Part shown: positions 32,093 to 41,808 of the stretch, piece by piece
Position numbering within the stretch: position 1 is the stretch's first letter
Layout: each line of letters starts with the position of its first letter
NCBI RefSeq assembly: GCF_900105925.1
Contig: NZ_LT629791.1
Span: forward strand, 1,736,001-1,800,000
DNA from: Jiangella alkaliphila
GTDB taxonomy: Bacteria; Actinomycetota; Actinomycetes; Jiangellales; Jiangellaceae
DNA length: 64,000 bases
Reading direction: 5' to 3'
The notes under the pieces: generated by a model
Told to the model about the DNA's origin: nothing
Database searches by the model: none
The model's input: the letters and a program-made list of their open reading frames with translations, nothing else
Translations under genes and position numbers: made by a program

Positions 32093-33385
32093 ATGAGCCA
32101 GATCACCGCTCTCGACACGTTCGACCTGCGCTTTCCGACGTCGCGGATGTTGGACGGGTCGGACGCGATGAACCCCGACCCGGACTATTCGGCGGCGTAC
32201 GTCATCGTGCGCACCGACGACAGCGGTCCCGACGGTCACGGGTTCGTGTTCACCATCGGCCGCGGCACCGACGTGCAGGTCGCGGCGATCGACGCGCTCC
32301 GGCCGCTGCTGGTCGGCGCCGACGTCGACGCGCTGGTGGCGGACATGGGGAGCACCTGGCGGCGGCTGGTGCACGACTCGCCGCTGCGCTGGCTCGGCCC
32401 GGAGAAGGGCATCATGCACATGGCCATCGGGGCCGTGGTGAACGCGCTCTGGGACCTCGCGGCGAAGCGGGCCGGCGTCCCGCTGTGGCGGCTGCTGTCC
32501 GACCTCTCGCCGGAGCAGCTGGTCGATCTCGTCGACTTCCGCTACCTCACCGACGTGCTCGACCCGGCCGAGGCGCTGCACCTGTTGCAGGCCGCCGAGC
32601 CGGGCCGGGCCGAGCGCGCCGCCGACCTCGTCGCCCGCGGCTACCCGGCCTACACGACGACGCCGGGGTGGCTCGGGTACGACGACGCCAAGCTGGCCCG
32701 GCTGACCCGGGAGGCGCTCGACGCCGGGTTCACCCAGATCAAGCTGAAGGTCGGCGGCGACCTCGACGACGACGTCCGCCGACTCGGCATCGCGCGGGAG
32801 ATCTGCGGACCGGACGTGCGCATCGCCATCGACGCCAACCAGCGCTGGGACGTCGACGAGGCGGTGCGCTGGGTGAAGGAGCTGGCGCCGTTCGACCCGT
32901 GGTGGGTCGAGGAGCCGACCAGCCCCGACGACGTCCTCGGCCACGCCGCCATCGCCGAGCGCATCGCGCCGGTCCGCGTCGCCACCGGCGAGCACGTCGC
33001 CAACCGGGTCGTGTTCAAGCAGCTGCTGCAGGCGCGCGCGACGCAGTTCGTGCAGATCGACGCCACCCGGGTGGCCGGTGTCAACGAGAACCTGGCGATC
33101 CTGCTGCTCGCGGCCAAGTTCGGCGTCCCGGTCTGCCCGCACGCCGGCGGGGTCGGGCTGTGCGAGGCGGTCCAGCACCTCGCCATGGTCGACTACGTCG
33201 CGGTCAGCGGCAGCACCGAGAACCGCGTCATCGAGTACGTCGACCACCTGCACGAGCACTTCGCCGACCCGGTCCGCGTCGAGAACGGCCGCTACCGCGC
33301 GCCGGAGCGGCCCGGCGCCGGCACCGAGATCCTGGTCCCGTCGCTGGTCGCGCACCGCTTCCCGGACGGTGAGGTGTGGCGCTGA
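32093..33385 (+). CDS. fucD: L-fuconate dehydratase
   Basis: 430 residues from ATG 32093 (GGAAGGG upstream). Enolase superfamily, mandelate-racemase subgroup. The N-terminal cap has the FucD-type stretch [21 protein letters not shown] and [12 protein letters not shown]. The barrel has the acid/base pair K217-x-K219 (QIKLKVGG), metal ligands around AIDANQRW (Asp247), VEEP (Glu273) and GEH (Glu300), and the Asp323 (QIDATR)-His350 (CPHAGG) dyad, closely parallel to the characterised Xanthomonas enzyme and ENOSF1. It converts L-fuconate to 2-keto-3-deoxy-L-fuconate. Directly followed by an aldo-keto reductase with a 10-bp overlap. Confidence 0.94.
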   Translation: MSQITALDTFDLRFPTSRMLDGSDAMNPDPDYSAAYVIVRTDDSGPDGHGFVFTIGRGTDVQVAAIDALRPLLVGADVDALVADMGSTWRRLVHDSPLRWLGPEKGIMHMAIGAVVNALWDLAAKRAGVPLWRLLSDLSPEQLVDLVDFRYLTDVLDPAEALHLLQAAEPGRAERAADLVARGYPAYTTTPGWLGYDDAKLARLTREALDAGFTQIKLKVGGDLDDDVRRLGIAREICGPDVRIAIDANQRWDVDEAVRWVKELAPFDPWWVEEPTSPDDVLGHAAIAERIAPVRVATGEHVANRVVFKQLLQARATQFVQIDATRVAGVNENLAILLLAAKFGVPVCPHAGGVGLCEAVQHLAMVDYVAVSGSTENRVIEYVDHLHEHFADPVRVENGRYRAPERPGAGTEILVPSLVAHRFPDGEVWR

Positions 33386-34347
33386 CGCTGAGCCGCCTCG
33401 GGTTCGGCGCGGCGCCGATCGCCGGGCTCTACACCGCCGTCGACCCGGACACCGCGGCCGCCACCGTCGACGCCGCCTGGGAGGCCGGGGTCCGCTACTT
33501 CGACACCGCGCCGCACTACGGGCTCGGGGTGTCCGAGCGGCGGCTCGGCGCGGCGCTGGCCGGGCGCGACCGCGACGCGTACGTCGTCTCCACCAAGGCG
33601 GGCCGGCTGCTGGTCCCCGGCGACGGCGGCGGGGACGATGACGAGGGCCGCTTCGCCGTCCCCGCCACCCACCGCCGGGTCTGGGACCTCAGCCGCGACG
33701 GCATCCGCCGCAGCCTGGACGACAGCCTGGCCCGGCTCGGCCTGGACCGGGTCGACGTCCTCTACCTGCACGACCCGGAGGACCGGCTGGACCAGGCGCT
33801 GGCGACGGCGCTGCCAGCGCTGGCCGAGCTGCGCGACGAGGGCGCCGTCCGGGCCGTAGGAGCCGGGTCGAAGGACGCCGCCGCGCTGGCCAGGCTGGTC
33901 CGCGGTGGCGGCCTCGATGTCGTCATGGTCGCCGGCCGCTACACGCTGCTCGAGCAGCCCGCGCTGGACGAACTGTTCCCGGCCTGCGCCGCCGCTGGTA
34001 CGGACGTCGTGGCCGCCGGGGTGTACAACTCGGGCCTGCTCGCGGCGCCCGAGCCGGACCCCGCCAGCACCTACGAGTACGCCGCGGCGCCGCCGGACGT
34101 GCTGGCCCGCGCCCGCGACCTCGCCACCGTCTGCGCCGAGCACGGCGCCGTCCTGCCGCAGGCCGCGCTGCAGTTCCCGCTGCGCCACCCGCTGGTCCGC
34201 TCGGCCGTCGTCGGCATGCGCAGCCCGGCCGAGGTCCGGCAGAACGCCGCCTGGCTGGGCGCCCCGGTCGCACCGGAGCTGTGGGCCGCCCTCGAAGGGC
34301 GGGGGCTCATTCCCGCTGACGAGGCAGGCGCAGCGGCGGCGCCTTGA
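33376..34347 (+). CDS. Aldo/keto reductase, D-threo-aldose (L-fucose) 1-dehydrogenase type
   Basis: 323 residues, GTG start inside the fucD end. AKR tetrad D43, Y48 ([10 protein letters not shown]), K74 (STKAG) and H132 (LYLHDPED). The length, [23 protein letters not shown] start and [20 protein letters not shown] segment match D-threo-aldose 1-dehydrogenases, which oxidise L-fucose to L-fucono-lactone with NAD(P)+. Coupled to fucD, it would supply the first catabolic step, leaving only a lactonase to make fuconate. The 3' end overlaps the convergent PAP2 gene by 41 bp. Confidence 0.85.
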   Translation: MALTLSRLGFGAAPIAGLYTAVDPDTAAATVDAAWEAGVRYFDTAPHYGLGVSERRLGAALAGRDRDAYVVSTKAGRLLVPGDGGGDDDEGRFAVPATHRRVWDLSRDGIRRSLDDSLARLGLDRVDVLYLHDPEDRLDQALATALPALAELRDEGAVRAVGAGSKDAAALARLVRGGGLDVVMVAGRYTLLEQPALDELFPACAAAGTDVVAAGVYNSGLLAAPEPDPASTYEYAAAPPDVLARARDLATVCAEHGAVLPQAALQFPLRHPLVRSAVVGMRSPAEVRQNAAWLGAPVAPELWAALEGRGLIPADEAGAAAAP

Positions 34348-35020
34348 GCACCGTCACCGAGATCATCAGCGCCAGGAAGCCCAGCGCCATGCCGCCGGGG
34401 ATGTCGCTGACCCAGTGGTAGTCGAGGGCGGTCATGAGGAACCCGGTGACCAGCACACCCGCGCCGGCCACCCAGAGGTAGCGGCGGAACCGGGCCGGGT
34501 CGGGCTTCAGCCCGTGCGCCCCGAACAACACCACGACCAGCAGGAACCAGGTGAGCGTCGCGTTGGCCGTGTGCCCGGACGGGAACGCCTGGCCGACGCC
34601 GTACAGGACGTCCTGCCCGCTCGCCGGCGGCGTGCGGCCCAGCCCGAGCTTGATCCAGTACCCGATGAGCAGCACCGTCGCCAGCCCGGACGCGATGGCG
34701 ACGAGCACGCGGACGTGCCGTTGCCGGTACGCCACGTACAGACCCACCGCGGCGATGATCGGCAGCGTGTAGAGCCGCTGGCCGCCGAGGCTGGCCAGCG
34801 CGTCGAGCAGGCTCTTGGTGAGGCCGTCGGGCTGGCGAGGGTCGACGTAGACGTGGAAGTCCCAGTCCCAGGCGATGAACCAGCCGCGCTCGACGACCTG
34901 CCAGGTCATCAGCCCCAGCAGGGCGGCGGCGGCCAGACCCGCGGACACCGACGGAGCCCACCACGGCCACTCACGCCGGGTGGACACTCGGGTCTGTGCG
35001 TCGTCGGTCACCATGGTCAC
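34307..35020 (-). CDS. PAP2-family membrane phosphatase
   Basis: 237 residues with about six membrane segments. The phosphatase motifs are [18 protein letters not shown] (catalytic His) and HWVSDIPGG (second His), as in undecaprenyl-pyrophosphate or phosphatidic acid phosphatases. It hydrolyses a lipid phosphate at the outer membrane face; the exact substrate is open. Divergent from cysS; not obviously part of the fucose group, although it overlaps the end of the AKR gene. Confidence 0.88.
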   Translation of the reverse strand: MTMVTDDAQTRVSTRREWPWWAPSVSAGLAAAALLGLMTWQVVERGWFIAWDWDFHVYVDPRQPDGLTKSLLDALASLGGQRLYTLPIIAAVGLYVAYRQRHVRVLVAIASGLATVLLIGYWIKLGLGRTPPASGQDVLYGVGQAFPSGHTANATLTWFLLVVVLFGAHGLKPDPARFRRYLWVAGAGVLVTGFLMTALDYHWVSDIPGGMALGFLALMISVTVLKAPPLRLPRQRE

Positions 35021-35111
35021 TGTTCATTGTTCCCCATCGAACCGGCGATGTGGGAACGGCGAGGTCGTCCGGGCGGCCCTGCGGAGGCTCCGGAGTGGCT
35101 ACCCTTGTCCG

Positions 35112-36560
35112 GTGAGTCTTCGCCTGTACGACACGGCCAGCAGTGAGATCCACGACTTCGTCCCGGTGGTGCCGGGCAAGGTCGGGATCTACCACTGTGG
35201 GCTGACCGTGCAGGGACCACCGCACATCGGCCACATCCGCAAGGAAGTCGTCTTCGACGTGCTGCGGCGCTGGTTCGAGCACAACGGCTACGAGGTCACC
35301 ATCGTCGCCAACGTCACCGACATCGACGACAAGATCCTCACCAAGTCCGCCGAGGCGGGCCGCCCGTGGTGGGCCTTGGCGTACGAGAACGAGCGCGCGC
35401 TCGACGCTGCCTATGAGGTGCTCGGCTGCCTGCCGGCCACCTACCAGCCGCGGGCCACCGGGCACATCCCCGAGATGATCGGCCTCATGGAGCTGCTCAT
35501 CGAGCGCGGGCACGCCTACGCGGCCGAGGACGGCTCCGGCGACGTCTACTTCGACGTGCGCTCGTGGCCGTCCTACGGCGAGCTGTCCGGCCAGAAGATC
35601 GACGAGATGGAGCCGGCCGCCGACGCCGACCCGCGCGGCAAGCGCGACCCCCGCGACTTCGCGCTGTGGAAGGGGCACAAGCCCGGCGAGCCCGAGACCG
35701 CGTCGTGGCCGACACCGTTCGGCACCGGCCGGCCGGGCTGGCACCTGGAGTGCTCGGCGATGGCCGGCAAGTACCTCGGTGCCGAGTTCGACATCCACGG
35801 CGGCGGCATCGACCTGCGCTTCCCGCACCACGAGAACGAACTGGCCCAGTCGCGCGCGGCCGGGCGCGCGTTCGCCCGCACCTGGATGCACAACGGCTGG
35901 GTCACCATGGCCGGCGAGAAGATGAGCAAGTCGCTGGGCAACTCGCTGCTGGTCTCCGACGTCGTGCAGCGGCTGCGGCCGATCGAGCTGCGCTACTACC
36001 TCGTTGCGCCGCACTACCGCAGCCACGTCGACTTCTCCGAGGAGGCCATGGCCGAGGCGGCCGCGGCGTTCCGGCGCATCGAGGGCTACGTGGTCCGCGC
36101 GGCCGAGGTGACCACCGACGTCCAGCCCGCCGCCGACGTCCCGCCGGCGTTCCGGGCGGCCATGGACGACGACCTCTCGGTGCCGCAGGCGCTGGCCGTG
36201 CTGTTCGACACCGTCCGCGAGGGCAACACGCTGCTGACGTCCGGCGAGCGGGTCGAGCTGCGGTCCAACCTCGCGTCGGTGCGGGCGATGCTCGGCGTGC
36301 TGGGCATGGACCCGCTGGCCGAGCCTTGGCTCGGCCTGGGCACCATCGGCAGCGGCGGCGACCGCCTGCGCGGGGCCGTCGACGTTCTCGTCCACACGGT
36401 GCTCGAGCAGCGCCAGCGGGCCCGCGAGAACCGCGATTTCGCCACCGCCGACGCCCTGCGCGACAGGCTCAAGGCGGCGGGCATCGTCGTCGAGGACAAC
36501 CCCGACGGAACTCGCTGGCAACTCGCCGACGAGCCCGGAGACATCGGAGGCACCGCCTGA
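35112..36560 (+). CDS. cysS: Cysteinyl-tRNA synthetase
   Basis: 482 residues from GTG 35112; the frame is open upstream, but this start gives [12 protein letters not shown], the family N terminus. Class I signatures: zinc Cys29 ([18 protein letters not shown]) with HIGH at 38-41, the zinc region GWHLECSAM and HHENE, and KMSKS near residue 270 ([10 protein letters not shown]). It attaches Cys to tRNA-Cys. The frame matches cysS and not mshC: length and the [18 protein letters not shown] end are typical. It overlaps rlmB by one base. Confidence 0.95.
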   Translation: MSLRLYDTASSEIHDFVPVVPGKVGIYHCGLTVQGPPHIGHIRKEVVFDVLRRWFEHNGYEVTIVANVTDIDDKILTKSAEAGRPWWALAYENERALDAAYEVLGCLPATYQPRATGHIPEMIGLMELLIERGHAYAAEDGSGDVYFDVRSWPSYGELSGQKIDEMEPAADADPRGKRDPRDFALWKGHKPGEPETASWPTPFGTGRPGWHLECSAMAGKYLGAEFDIHGGGIDLRFPHHENELAQSRAAGRAFARTWMHNGWVTMAGEKMSKSLGNSLLVSDVVQRLRPIELRYYLVAPHYRSHVDFSEEAMAEAAAAFRRIEGYVVRAAEVTTDVQPAADVPPAFRAAMDDDLSVPQALAVLFDTVREGNTLLTSGERVELRSNLASVRAMLGVLGMDPLAEPWLGLGTIGSGGDRLRGAVDVLVHTVLEQRQRARENRDFATADALRDRLKAAGIVVEDNPDGTRWQLADEPGDIGGTA

Positions 36561-37540
36561 TGGCCGGCAATTCCCAGCGCCGCGGCGCCATGCGCAAGAC
36601 CGGAACGAAGAAGGGGATGGTCGTCGGGTCCGGCGGCCAGCGGCGCAAGGCGCTCAAGGGCAAGGGCCCGACGCCGAAGGCCGAGGAGCGCCCCGCCCAC
36701 CCCGCGTCGCGCAAGGCGGCCGCGGCCCGCAAAGCGGCCGAGAAGGCCGGCGCGCCTCGCCGGCCCGGCACGACCGGCCGGCCCGGCGCCGCCGAGACCG
36801 TCGCCGGCCGCAACGCCGTCGTCGAGGCGCTGCGGGCCGAGGTGCCGGTCAAGGCCATCTACGTGGCCGAGCGCATCGAGAGTGACGACCGCGTCCGCGA
36901 GGTGCTGAAGATCGCCGCCGAGCGCAGCCTGCCGCTGCTCGAGTCGCCGCGGTCCGAGCTGGACCGCATCACCGCCGGCGCTGTGCACCAGGGGCTGGCG
37001 ATGACGCTGCCGCCGTACGAGTACGCCGACCCCGCCGACCTCGTCTCCGCCGCGTTCGGCGCCGGTGAGGTGCCGCTGATCGTCGCCCTCGACGGCGTCA
37101 CCGACCCGCGCAACCTGGGCGCCGTCGTCCGCTCGGCCGCCGCGTTCGGCGCCCATGGCGTCGTCGTCCCCGAGCGGCGCAGCGCCGGCATGACGGCCGG
37201 GGCCTGGAAGACCTCCGCCGGCGCGGCCGCCCGGCTGCCCGTCGCGAAGGCGACCAACCTGGCCCGGGCGCTGCGCGCCTACCAGGAGGCCGGGCTGTTC
37301 GTCGTCGGGCTCGACGGCGCCGGCGACACCGACATCGCGGCCGCAGTGGCCCTGGACCAGCCGCTGTGCCTGGTGGTCGGGTCCGAGGGCTCGGGCATGT
37401 CGCGCATCATCACCGAAACCTGCGACCTGGTCGTGCGCATCCCCATCGTCAGCAGTGTCGAGTCGCTCAACGCGGGCGTCGCGGCCGGCGTGGCGCTCTA
37501 CGAGGTCACCCGCGCCAGGAGCGTCGCCGAGCCACGGTAG
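36560..37540 (+). CDS. rlmB: 23S rRNA (guanosine-2'-O-)-methyltransferase, RlmB type
   Basis: 326 residues; TGATG junction with cysS. A ~75-residue Lys/Arg/Ala-rich N-terminal extension (KKGMVVGSGGQRRKALKGKG) precedes the substrate-binding domain (TVAGRNAVVEALRAEVPVKAIYV). The SPOUT knot follows with DPRNLGAVVRSAAAFGAHGVV, VVGSEGSGM and IPIVSSVESLNAGVAAGVALYE. It methylates a conserved guanosine of 23S rRNA. The cysS-rlmB pair is conserved in actinobacteria. Confidence 0.92.
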   Translation: MAGNSQRRGAMRKTGTKKGMVVGSGGQRRKALKGKGPTPKAEERPAHPASRKAAAARKAAEKAGAPRRPGTTGRPGAAETVAGRNAVVEALRAEVPVKAIYVAERIESDDRVREVLKIAAERSLPLLESPRSELDRITAGAVHQGLAMTLPPYEYADPADLVSAAFGAGEVPLIVALDGVTDPRNLGAVVRSAAAFGAHGVVVPERRSAGMTAGAWKTSAGAAARLPVAKATNLARALRAYQEAGLFVVGLDGAGDTDIAAAVALDQPLCLVVGSEGSGMSRIITETCDLVVRIPIVSSVESLNAGVAAGVALYEVTRARSVAEPR

Positions 37541-37613
37541 GCTACGCCCGATCACCGACGCCGTCGTCCGGGCGATCCCCGGTCACGGCGCGACCCCGCG
37601 GAGGTAACCGGAC

Positions 37614-38762
37614 GTGTCCGTGGAGCGCATGCTGCCCACGCCCGAGGCCGAAGACCTGATCGGCCTGGTTCGCGATATCGCCGAGCGCGAGCTGAGGCCT
37701 CGCGCCTCGGCTGCGGAGGAGGCGGGCGAGTACCCGCGCGACCTCGTCCGCATGCTCGGCCGCATCGGCCTGCTCGGCCTGCCGTACGAAGAGACGTACG
37801 GCGGCGGCGCACAGCCGTACGAGGTGTACCTGCAGGTCCTGGAGGAGCTGGCCGAGCGCTGGGCCACCGTGGCGCTCACCGTCAGCGTCCACTCGCTGTC
37901 CTGCTGGCCGCTGGCCACGCACGGCACGATCGAGCAGCGCAAGCGCTGGCTGCCCGACCTCATCGGCGGCGACCTGCTGGGCGCGTACTGCCTGTCCGAG
38001 CCGCAGGCCGGCTCCGACGCGGCGGCCATCACCACGCGGGCGGTCCGCGACGGCGACGGCTACGTGCTCACCGGCACCAAGGCGTGGATCACCCACGGCG
38101 GCATCGCCGACTTCTACACGGTCTTCGCCCGCACCTCCGACGACGGCTCGCACGGCATCTCGTGCTTCCTGGTGCCGGGCGACGCGCCGGGGCTGTCGTG
38201 CGGCGCGCCGGAGAAGAAGATGGGGATGACCGCGTCGCCCACCACGATCCTCAACCTCGACGGCGTCCGGGTGCCGCTCGAGCGGCGCATCGGCCGCGAG
38301 GGCGACGGCTTCGGCATGGCGCTGGAGGCGCTGAACTCCGGCCGGCTGGGCGTCGCCGCCATCGCGACCGGCCTGGGCGAGGCGGCGCTGACGGCGGCGG
38401 TCGAGTACGCCCGCGAGCGCGAGCAGTTCGGGCAGCCGATCATCGACCACCAGGGCCTCGGCTTCCTGCTCGCCGACATGGCGGCCGCGGTCGAGAGCGC
38501 CCGCGCCCTCTACATCGTCGCGGCCCGCCGCCGCGACGCGTCGCTGCCGTTCCGGCACCAGGCCAGCGTGGCCAAGCTGGTAGGGACAGACAACGCGATG
38601 CAGGTGACGACCGACGCCGTCCAGGTGCTCGGCGGCGCCGGCTACACCCGCGACCACCCGGTCGAGCGGTACTTCCGCGAGGCGAAGGTCATGCAGATCT
38701 TCGAGGGTACGAACCAGATCCAGCGGCTGGTCATCTCGCGCATCCTCCGGTCGTCCGGGTGA
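37614..38762 (+). CDS. Acyl-CoA dehydrogenase
   Basis: 382 residues, GTG start with GGAGG upstream. FAD-dependent acyl-CoA dehydrogenase fold: YCLSEPQAGSDAAAI, AWITHGGIADFYTVFAR, YAREREQFGQPIIDHQGLGFLLADM and VQVLGGAGYTRDHPVERYFREAKVMQIFEGTNQIQRLVI, where the Glu of FEGTNQ is the catalytic base position. It introduces the alpha-beta double bond in an acyl-CoA, probably short or branched chain. Chain-length preference is not readable. It overlaps the next gene's possible GTG start. Confidence 0.93.
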   Translation: MSVERMLPTPEAEDLIGLVRDIAERELRPRASAAEEAGEYPRDLVRMLGRIGLLGLPYEETYGGGAQPYEVYLQVLEELAERWATVALTVSVHSLSCWPLATHGTIEQRKRWLPDLIGGDLLGAYCLSEPQAGSDAAAITTRAVRDGDGYVLTGTKAWITHGGIADFYTVFARTSDDGSHGISCFLVPGDAPGLSCGAPEKKMGMTASPTTILNLDGVRVPLERRIGREGDGFGMALEALNSGRLGVAAIATGLGEAALTAAVEYAREREQFGQPIIDHQGLGFLLADMAAAVESARALYIVAARRRDASLPFRHQASVAKLVGTDNAMQVTTDAVQVLGGAGYTRDHPVERYFREAKVMQIFEGTNQIQRLVISRILRSSG

Positions 38763-38764
38763 GG

Positions 38765-39550
38765 ATGGTCGAGCGGCGCAACGCGACGTTCCAGCAGTGG
38801 CAGGCGCTGCTGACCAACCGGGCCAAGCGCCAGTCCAGCGGCGAGCTGCTGGTCCAGGGCGTGCGGCCGATCTCGCTGGCCGCCGCGGCCGGGGTGCCGT
38901 TCGTCTCGCTGCTGTTCGACGGCCGGCCGCGGCCCTCGTCGTGGGCGGCAGAGTTGTTGGCGTCGGGCGTGGCGCCGGTCGTGCGGGTGGCGCCGGAGCT
39001 GCTGGCCGAGCTCGGCGAGCGCTCCGACGGCGCGCCCGAGCTGCTCGCCGTCGTCCGCCGCCCTCTGGACGACTCGGTGGACCGGCTGCCGGTGGCGCCG
39101 GACGCCCTGGTCGTGGTGTTCGACCGGCCGGTCAGCCCCGGCAACGTGGGGTCGCTGGTGCGGTCGGCCGACGCGCTCGGCGCACACGCGGTGGTGGTGA
39201 CGGGGCACGCGGCGGACCCGTGGGACCCGCAGGCCGTTCGGGCCAGCACCGGCTCGGTCTTCACCATCCCGGTGCTGCGGCTGCCCGGGCCCGCGCCGGT
39301 CCTGGACTGGGCCGCCGGCCGGGCGACGGTCGTCGGCACCGACGAGTCGGGCACGGTCGACCTGGCGGAGGCGCCGCTGGCCGGCCCCGCCGTCGTCGTG
39401 ATTGGCAACGAGACCACCGGCATGAGCCGCGCCTGGCGCGACGGCTGCGATGTCGTCGCCCGCATCCCCATGACCGGCGGCGCCAGCTCGCTCAACGCGG
39501 CCGCCGCCGGCGCCGTCGTCCTCTACGAAGCGCTCCGCCAACGTTCGTAG
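38765..39550 (+). CDS. TrmH-family (SPOUT) RNA 2'-O-methyltransferase
   Basis: 261 residues from ATG 38765; a GTG at 38759 that overlaps the previous stop (GTGA) is equally possible. Motifs: SPGNVGSLVRSADALGAHAVVV, RASTGSVFTIPVLRL, VVIGNETTGMSRAW and IPMTGGASSLNAAAAGAVVLYEA. A second SPOUT enzyme close to RlmB, distinct in sequence; target RNA unknown. Its TAG stop abuts the left arm of the inverted repeat in front of the Fic gene. Confidence 0.88.
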   Translation: MVERRNATFQQWQALLTNRAKRQSSGELLVQGVRPISLAAAAGVPFVSLLFDGRPRPSSWAAELLASGVAPVVRVAPELLAELGERSDGAPELLAVVRRPLDDSVDRLPVAPDALVVVFDRPVSPGNVGSLVRSADALGAHAVVVTGHAADPWDPQAVRASTGSVFTIPVLRLPGPAPVLDWAAGRATVVGTDESGTVDLAEAPLAGPAVVVIGNETTGMSRAWRDGCDVVARIPMTGGASSLNAAAAGAVVLYEALRQRS

Positions 39551-39629
39551 TTATCCTTTCATCGACGCCGCGCCTACTAAAGTCTATAGACTTAAAGTTA
39601 AGTAGATCGGTGGCCGATGAAAGGATAAC
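39550..39629. promoter_or_regulatory. Nested palindromes upstream of the Fic gene
   Basis: Outer perfect 15-bp arms GTTATCCTTTCATCG (39550-39564) and CGATGAAAGGATAAC (39615-39629), with the perfect palindrome AAGTCTATAGACTT (39580-39593) between them. The block is AT-rich against a GC-rich background and ends 4 bp before the Fic start. It looks like promoter plus operator; the outer arms could also be mobile-element scars. Confidence 0.7.
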
Positions 39630-39633
39630 GGCG

Positions 39634-40926
39634 ATGGCTTCCTGGGAATCTGCGCACTGGGAATCCCAGCTCCAGTCCGGTGTGCCCAGGGCCGCGCAGC
39701 GTGCGGGGTCGTACCGGCGTTACGTTCCCGATGCCATCGACGGTCTTGCCCTTGCTGTGCGGGGCGATCTCTCCAGGGAGGTCACCCGAGTCGAGCGTGA
39801 CATCCGCACGCTCAACGGCTCCGATGCCGACGGGCTGGCGGGCATCGCTCGGTTCTTGCTCCGATCCGAGGCGATCGCCAGCTCTCGGATCGAGGGCATC
39901 GCATCCTCACTGCAACAGGTGGCACTGGCCGAGTTGGGCCAGTCCGAAGCGGTGCGGGGCGTGAGCGAGCAGGCGCGCCAAGTCGCTGACAACATGACCG
40001 TCGTTCGCCGGTCCACGACCGAACTGGTTCAGGCTGACCAGCTGACCGTCGAAGGCATCGTGGATCTGCACGCCTCGCTGCTGCCCGACCAGCCGCAGCT
40101 CCACGGCCTGCGCACTGTCCAGAACTGGATCGGCGGGTCGGACTGGAATCCGATCCGAGCCGACTTCGTGCCGCCGGCACCCGAGCGGGTGCCGGAGCTG
40201 ATGGCCGACCTCGTCGACTATCTCAACGGCGCCGCGCACGCGCCGCTGATCCAAGCAGCTGTGGTGCACGCACAGTTCGAGACGATCCACCCGTTCGTCG
40301 ACGGCAACGGGCGCGTCGGCCGGGCACTGATCCACACCGTTCTCGCGCGTCGTGGAGCGACCCAGCGGGCTGTGCTGCCGGTCAGCCTGGTCCTCGCTAC
40401 CTTGCGCGACCGATACATCGCCGGTCTCGGCGCGTATCGGCACCAGGCGGCCGCCGGAACGCCCGACGCCAGCGTCGCGGTCAACGAGTGGCTGGAGATG
40501 TTCGTCGAGGCATCGGCCATCGCCGTCGAGCAGTCTTCGTTGCTGCGAGACCGGGTCAACGAGCTGGGGATCGCGTGGGCGGCCCGGCTGTCGGCTTATC
40601 GGAGGGCGGCTGGTGTGCGGGCGACTCCGCGAGCCGACTCGGCCGTCGCGCGCCTGCTCGGGCAACTGTCGGAGGCACCGGTGGTGACCGCGACGACTCT
40701 CACGAGGATCCTGGACGTCTCGTTCCCAGCGGCGACCGCGGCGCTGGAGGAGCTGCGACAGGCCGGGATCCTGCACACGAAGGCCATCGAGCGAGGTGCG
40801 ACCGCCTACATCGCCCGCGAGGTGCTTGATCTCATCGCGGTCGCCGAGCGCACCTTGGCCAGCACGAGGTTCGACACTCGGGTGGCGGCGCCGAACCGGC
40901 CGGCGCCGGCTCTTCCGGGCGCCTGA
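39634..40926 (+). CDS. Class II Fic-domain AMP transferase
   Basis: 430 residues from ATG 39634 (AAGGATAA upstream). An N-terminal Fic_N domain carries the inhibitory-helix motif SSRIEG (83-88, S-x3-E-G), which blocks ATP until relieved, marking class II. The Fic core has the complete HPFVDGNGRVGR (219-230; catalytic H219). A C-terminal winged-helix-like domain (about 345-410: VARLLGQLSEAPVVTATTLTRILDVSFPAATAALEELRQAGIL) could bind its own palindromes. It transfers AMP to protein hydroxyls. There is no separate antitoxin gene. Codon use is less GC-rich than in neighbours, which together with the repeats suggests acquisition by transfer. Confidence 0.9.
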   Translation: MASWESAHWESQLQSGVPRAAQRAGSYRRYVPDAIDGLALAVRGDLSREVTRVERDIRTLNGSDADGLAGIARFLLRSEAIASSRIEGIASSLQQVALAELGQSEAVRGVSEQARQVADNMTVVRRSTTELVQADQLTVEGIVDLHASLLPDQPQLHGLRTVQNWIGGSDWNPIRADFVPPAPERVPELMADLVDYLNGAAHAPLIQAAVVHAQFETIHPFVDGNGRVGRALIHTVLARRGATQRAVLPVSLVLATLRDRYIAGLGAYRHQAAAGTPDASVAVNEWLEMFVEASAIAVEQSSLLRDRVNELGIAWAARLSAYRRAAGVRATPRADSAVARLLGQLSEAPVVTATTLTRILDVSFPAATAALEELRQAGILHTKAIERGATAYIAREVLDLIAVAERTLASTRFDTRVAAPNRPAPALPGA

Positions 40927-40929
40927 CGC

Positions 40930-40963
40930 GCTCTCCGGGACAGCGCTGGAAGGATCAGACCGC
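40930..40963. repeat. 34-bp direct repeat, copy 1 (duplicated MFS gene 3' end)
   Basis: GCTCTCCGGGACAGCGCTGG plus 14 further bases are identical to 41809-41842, and similarity continues for about 18 bp. Copy 2 contains the true end of the MFS gene; copy 1 retains a mutated version of its last codons beside the Fic stop. Confidence 0.85.
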
Positions 40964-40988
40964 CACGTGCCCCCGCTCGGCAACGGGC

Positions 40989-41746
40989 TCAGCGGCCGCC
41001 GTCGTAGCTGAGGGTCAGCCGGCCCTCGGCCCAGCGCGCCGGGGTGGCGGTCAGCACGCCGAGCAGCGCGATGACCACGCCGGCCATCTCGGCCGCCTCT
41101 TCGACGGCCATCGCCAGGTGCCGCCAGAGATAGCGGGCGCCGGCGTCGGTGAGCAGGACGTTCACGACCTCCATGCCGAGCGCGCCGGCGATCGACGTGG
41201 CGAGGCCGGCGGCGATGACGCGCCTGGGCCGGGACGGGATGGCCCGAACGCGGGGACCAGCACGACCAGCGAGGCCAGCAGGATCGCGGCCGCCGGAATC
41301 GTCCAGCCGAGCCGCGCCAGCAGCGAGCCGGTCTCGAACACGGCCGCGGCCCAGTCGGCGCCGCGCTCGTGCAACGAGACGATCTCGTCGAGCGAGAGCA
41401 GCGCGAAGATGACGGCCAGCACCAGCCAGCCCCGTGCGGCCGGGCTGGTCCGGGGGTCGGCCCCGGCCAGCCGGGCGGCGACGACGGCGGCCAGGCAACA
41501 GGTCACCAGCAGCGCCGAGGTCCATCAGCTCGCCAGCGAGCGCTCGTGGGCCCCGTTCAGCAGGGCCAGCACGTCGGCCAGGACGCGCCCGTCCGGACGG
41601 GCGATGCTGCGCACGGCGACGGAGACCACGTGCAGGGCCATGACGGCCGCGCAGACCAGCAACAGGACCTTGCCGATCGCGTACCGGATGTCGTCCCGGT
41701 CGAGCGAGGGAGCGACGATCCGGCGGCGGCCGGCAGGGTCGGTCAT
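40989..41746 (-). pseudogene. Broken multi-span membrane protein gene
   Basis: A single ancestral frame is interrupted twice. From ATG 41746 it reads MTDPAGRRRIVAPSLDRDD and a membrane segment (KVLLLVCAAVMALHVVSVAV), then meets an in-frame TGA at 41525-41527 (where TGG would restore Trp). It continues in the same frame with LVTCCLAAVVAARLAG, WLVLAVIFALLSLDEIVSLHER and WTIPAAAILLASLVVLVPA. Near 41255 it shifts frame to RAIPSRPRRVIAAGLATSIAGALGMEVVNVLL and EAAEMAGVVIALLGVLTA. The Asp-Glu in LLSLDEIVSLHE and EEAAEMAG segments suggest an intramembrane enzyme-like family, unnamed. It lies between the direct repeats. Confidence 0.8.
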
Positions 41747-41784
41747 GAACGCACCGTAACAGGACGGTGAACGGAAAGAGCCGA

Positions 41785-41805
41785 GGCCGGTCGACACGAC
41801 CGGCC
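41785..41805 (-). terminator. Terminator of the MFS gene
   Basis: GGCCGGTCG (41785-41793) and CGACCGGCC (41797-41805) are perfect 9-bp arms around ACA, 29 bp beyond the MFS stop on the - strand. Confidence 0.7.
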
Positions 41806-41808
41806 CCG

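Noticed and set aside
39580..39629. Fic upstream repeats as a CRISPR or IS end
   Set aside because: Only one pair of arms, no spacers, no transposase and no matching copy after the gene.
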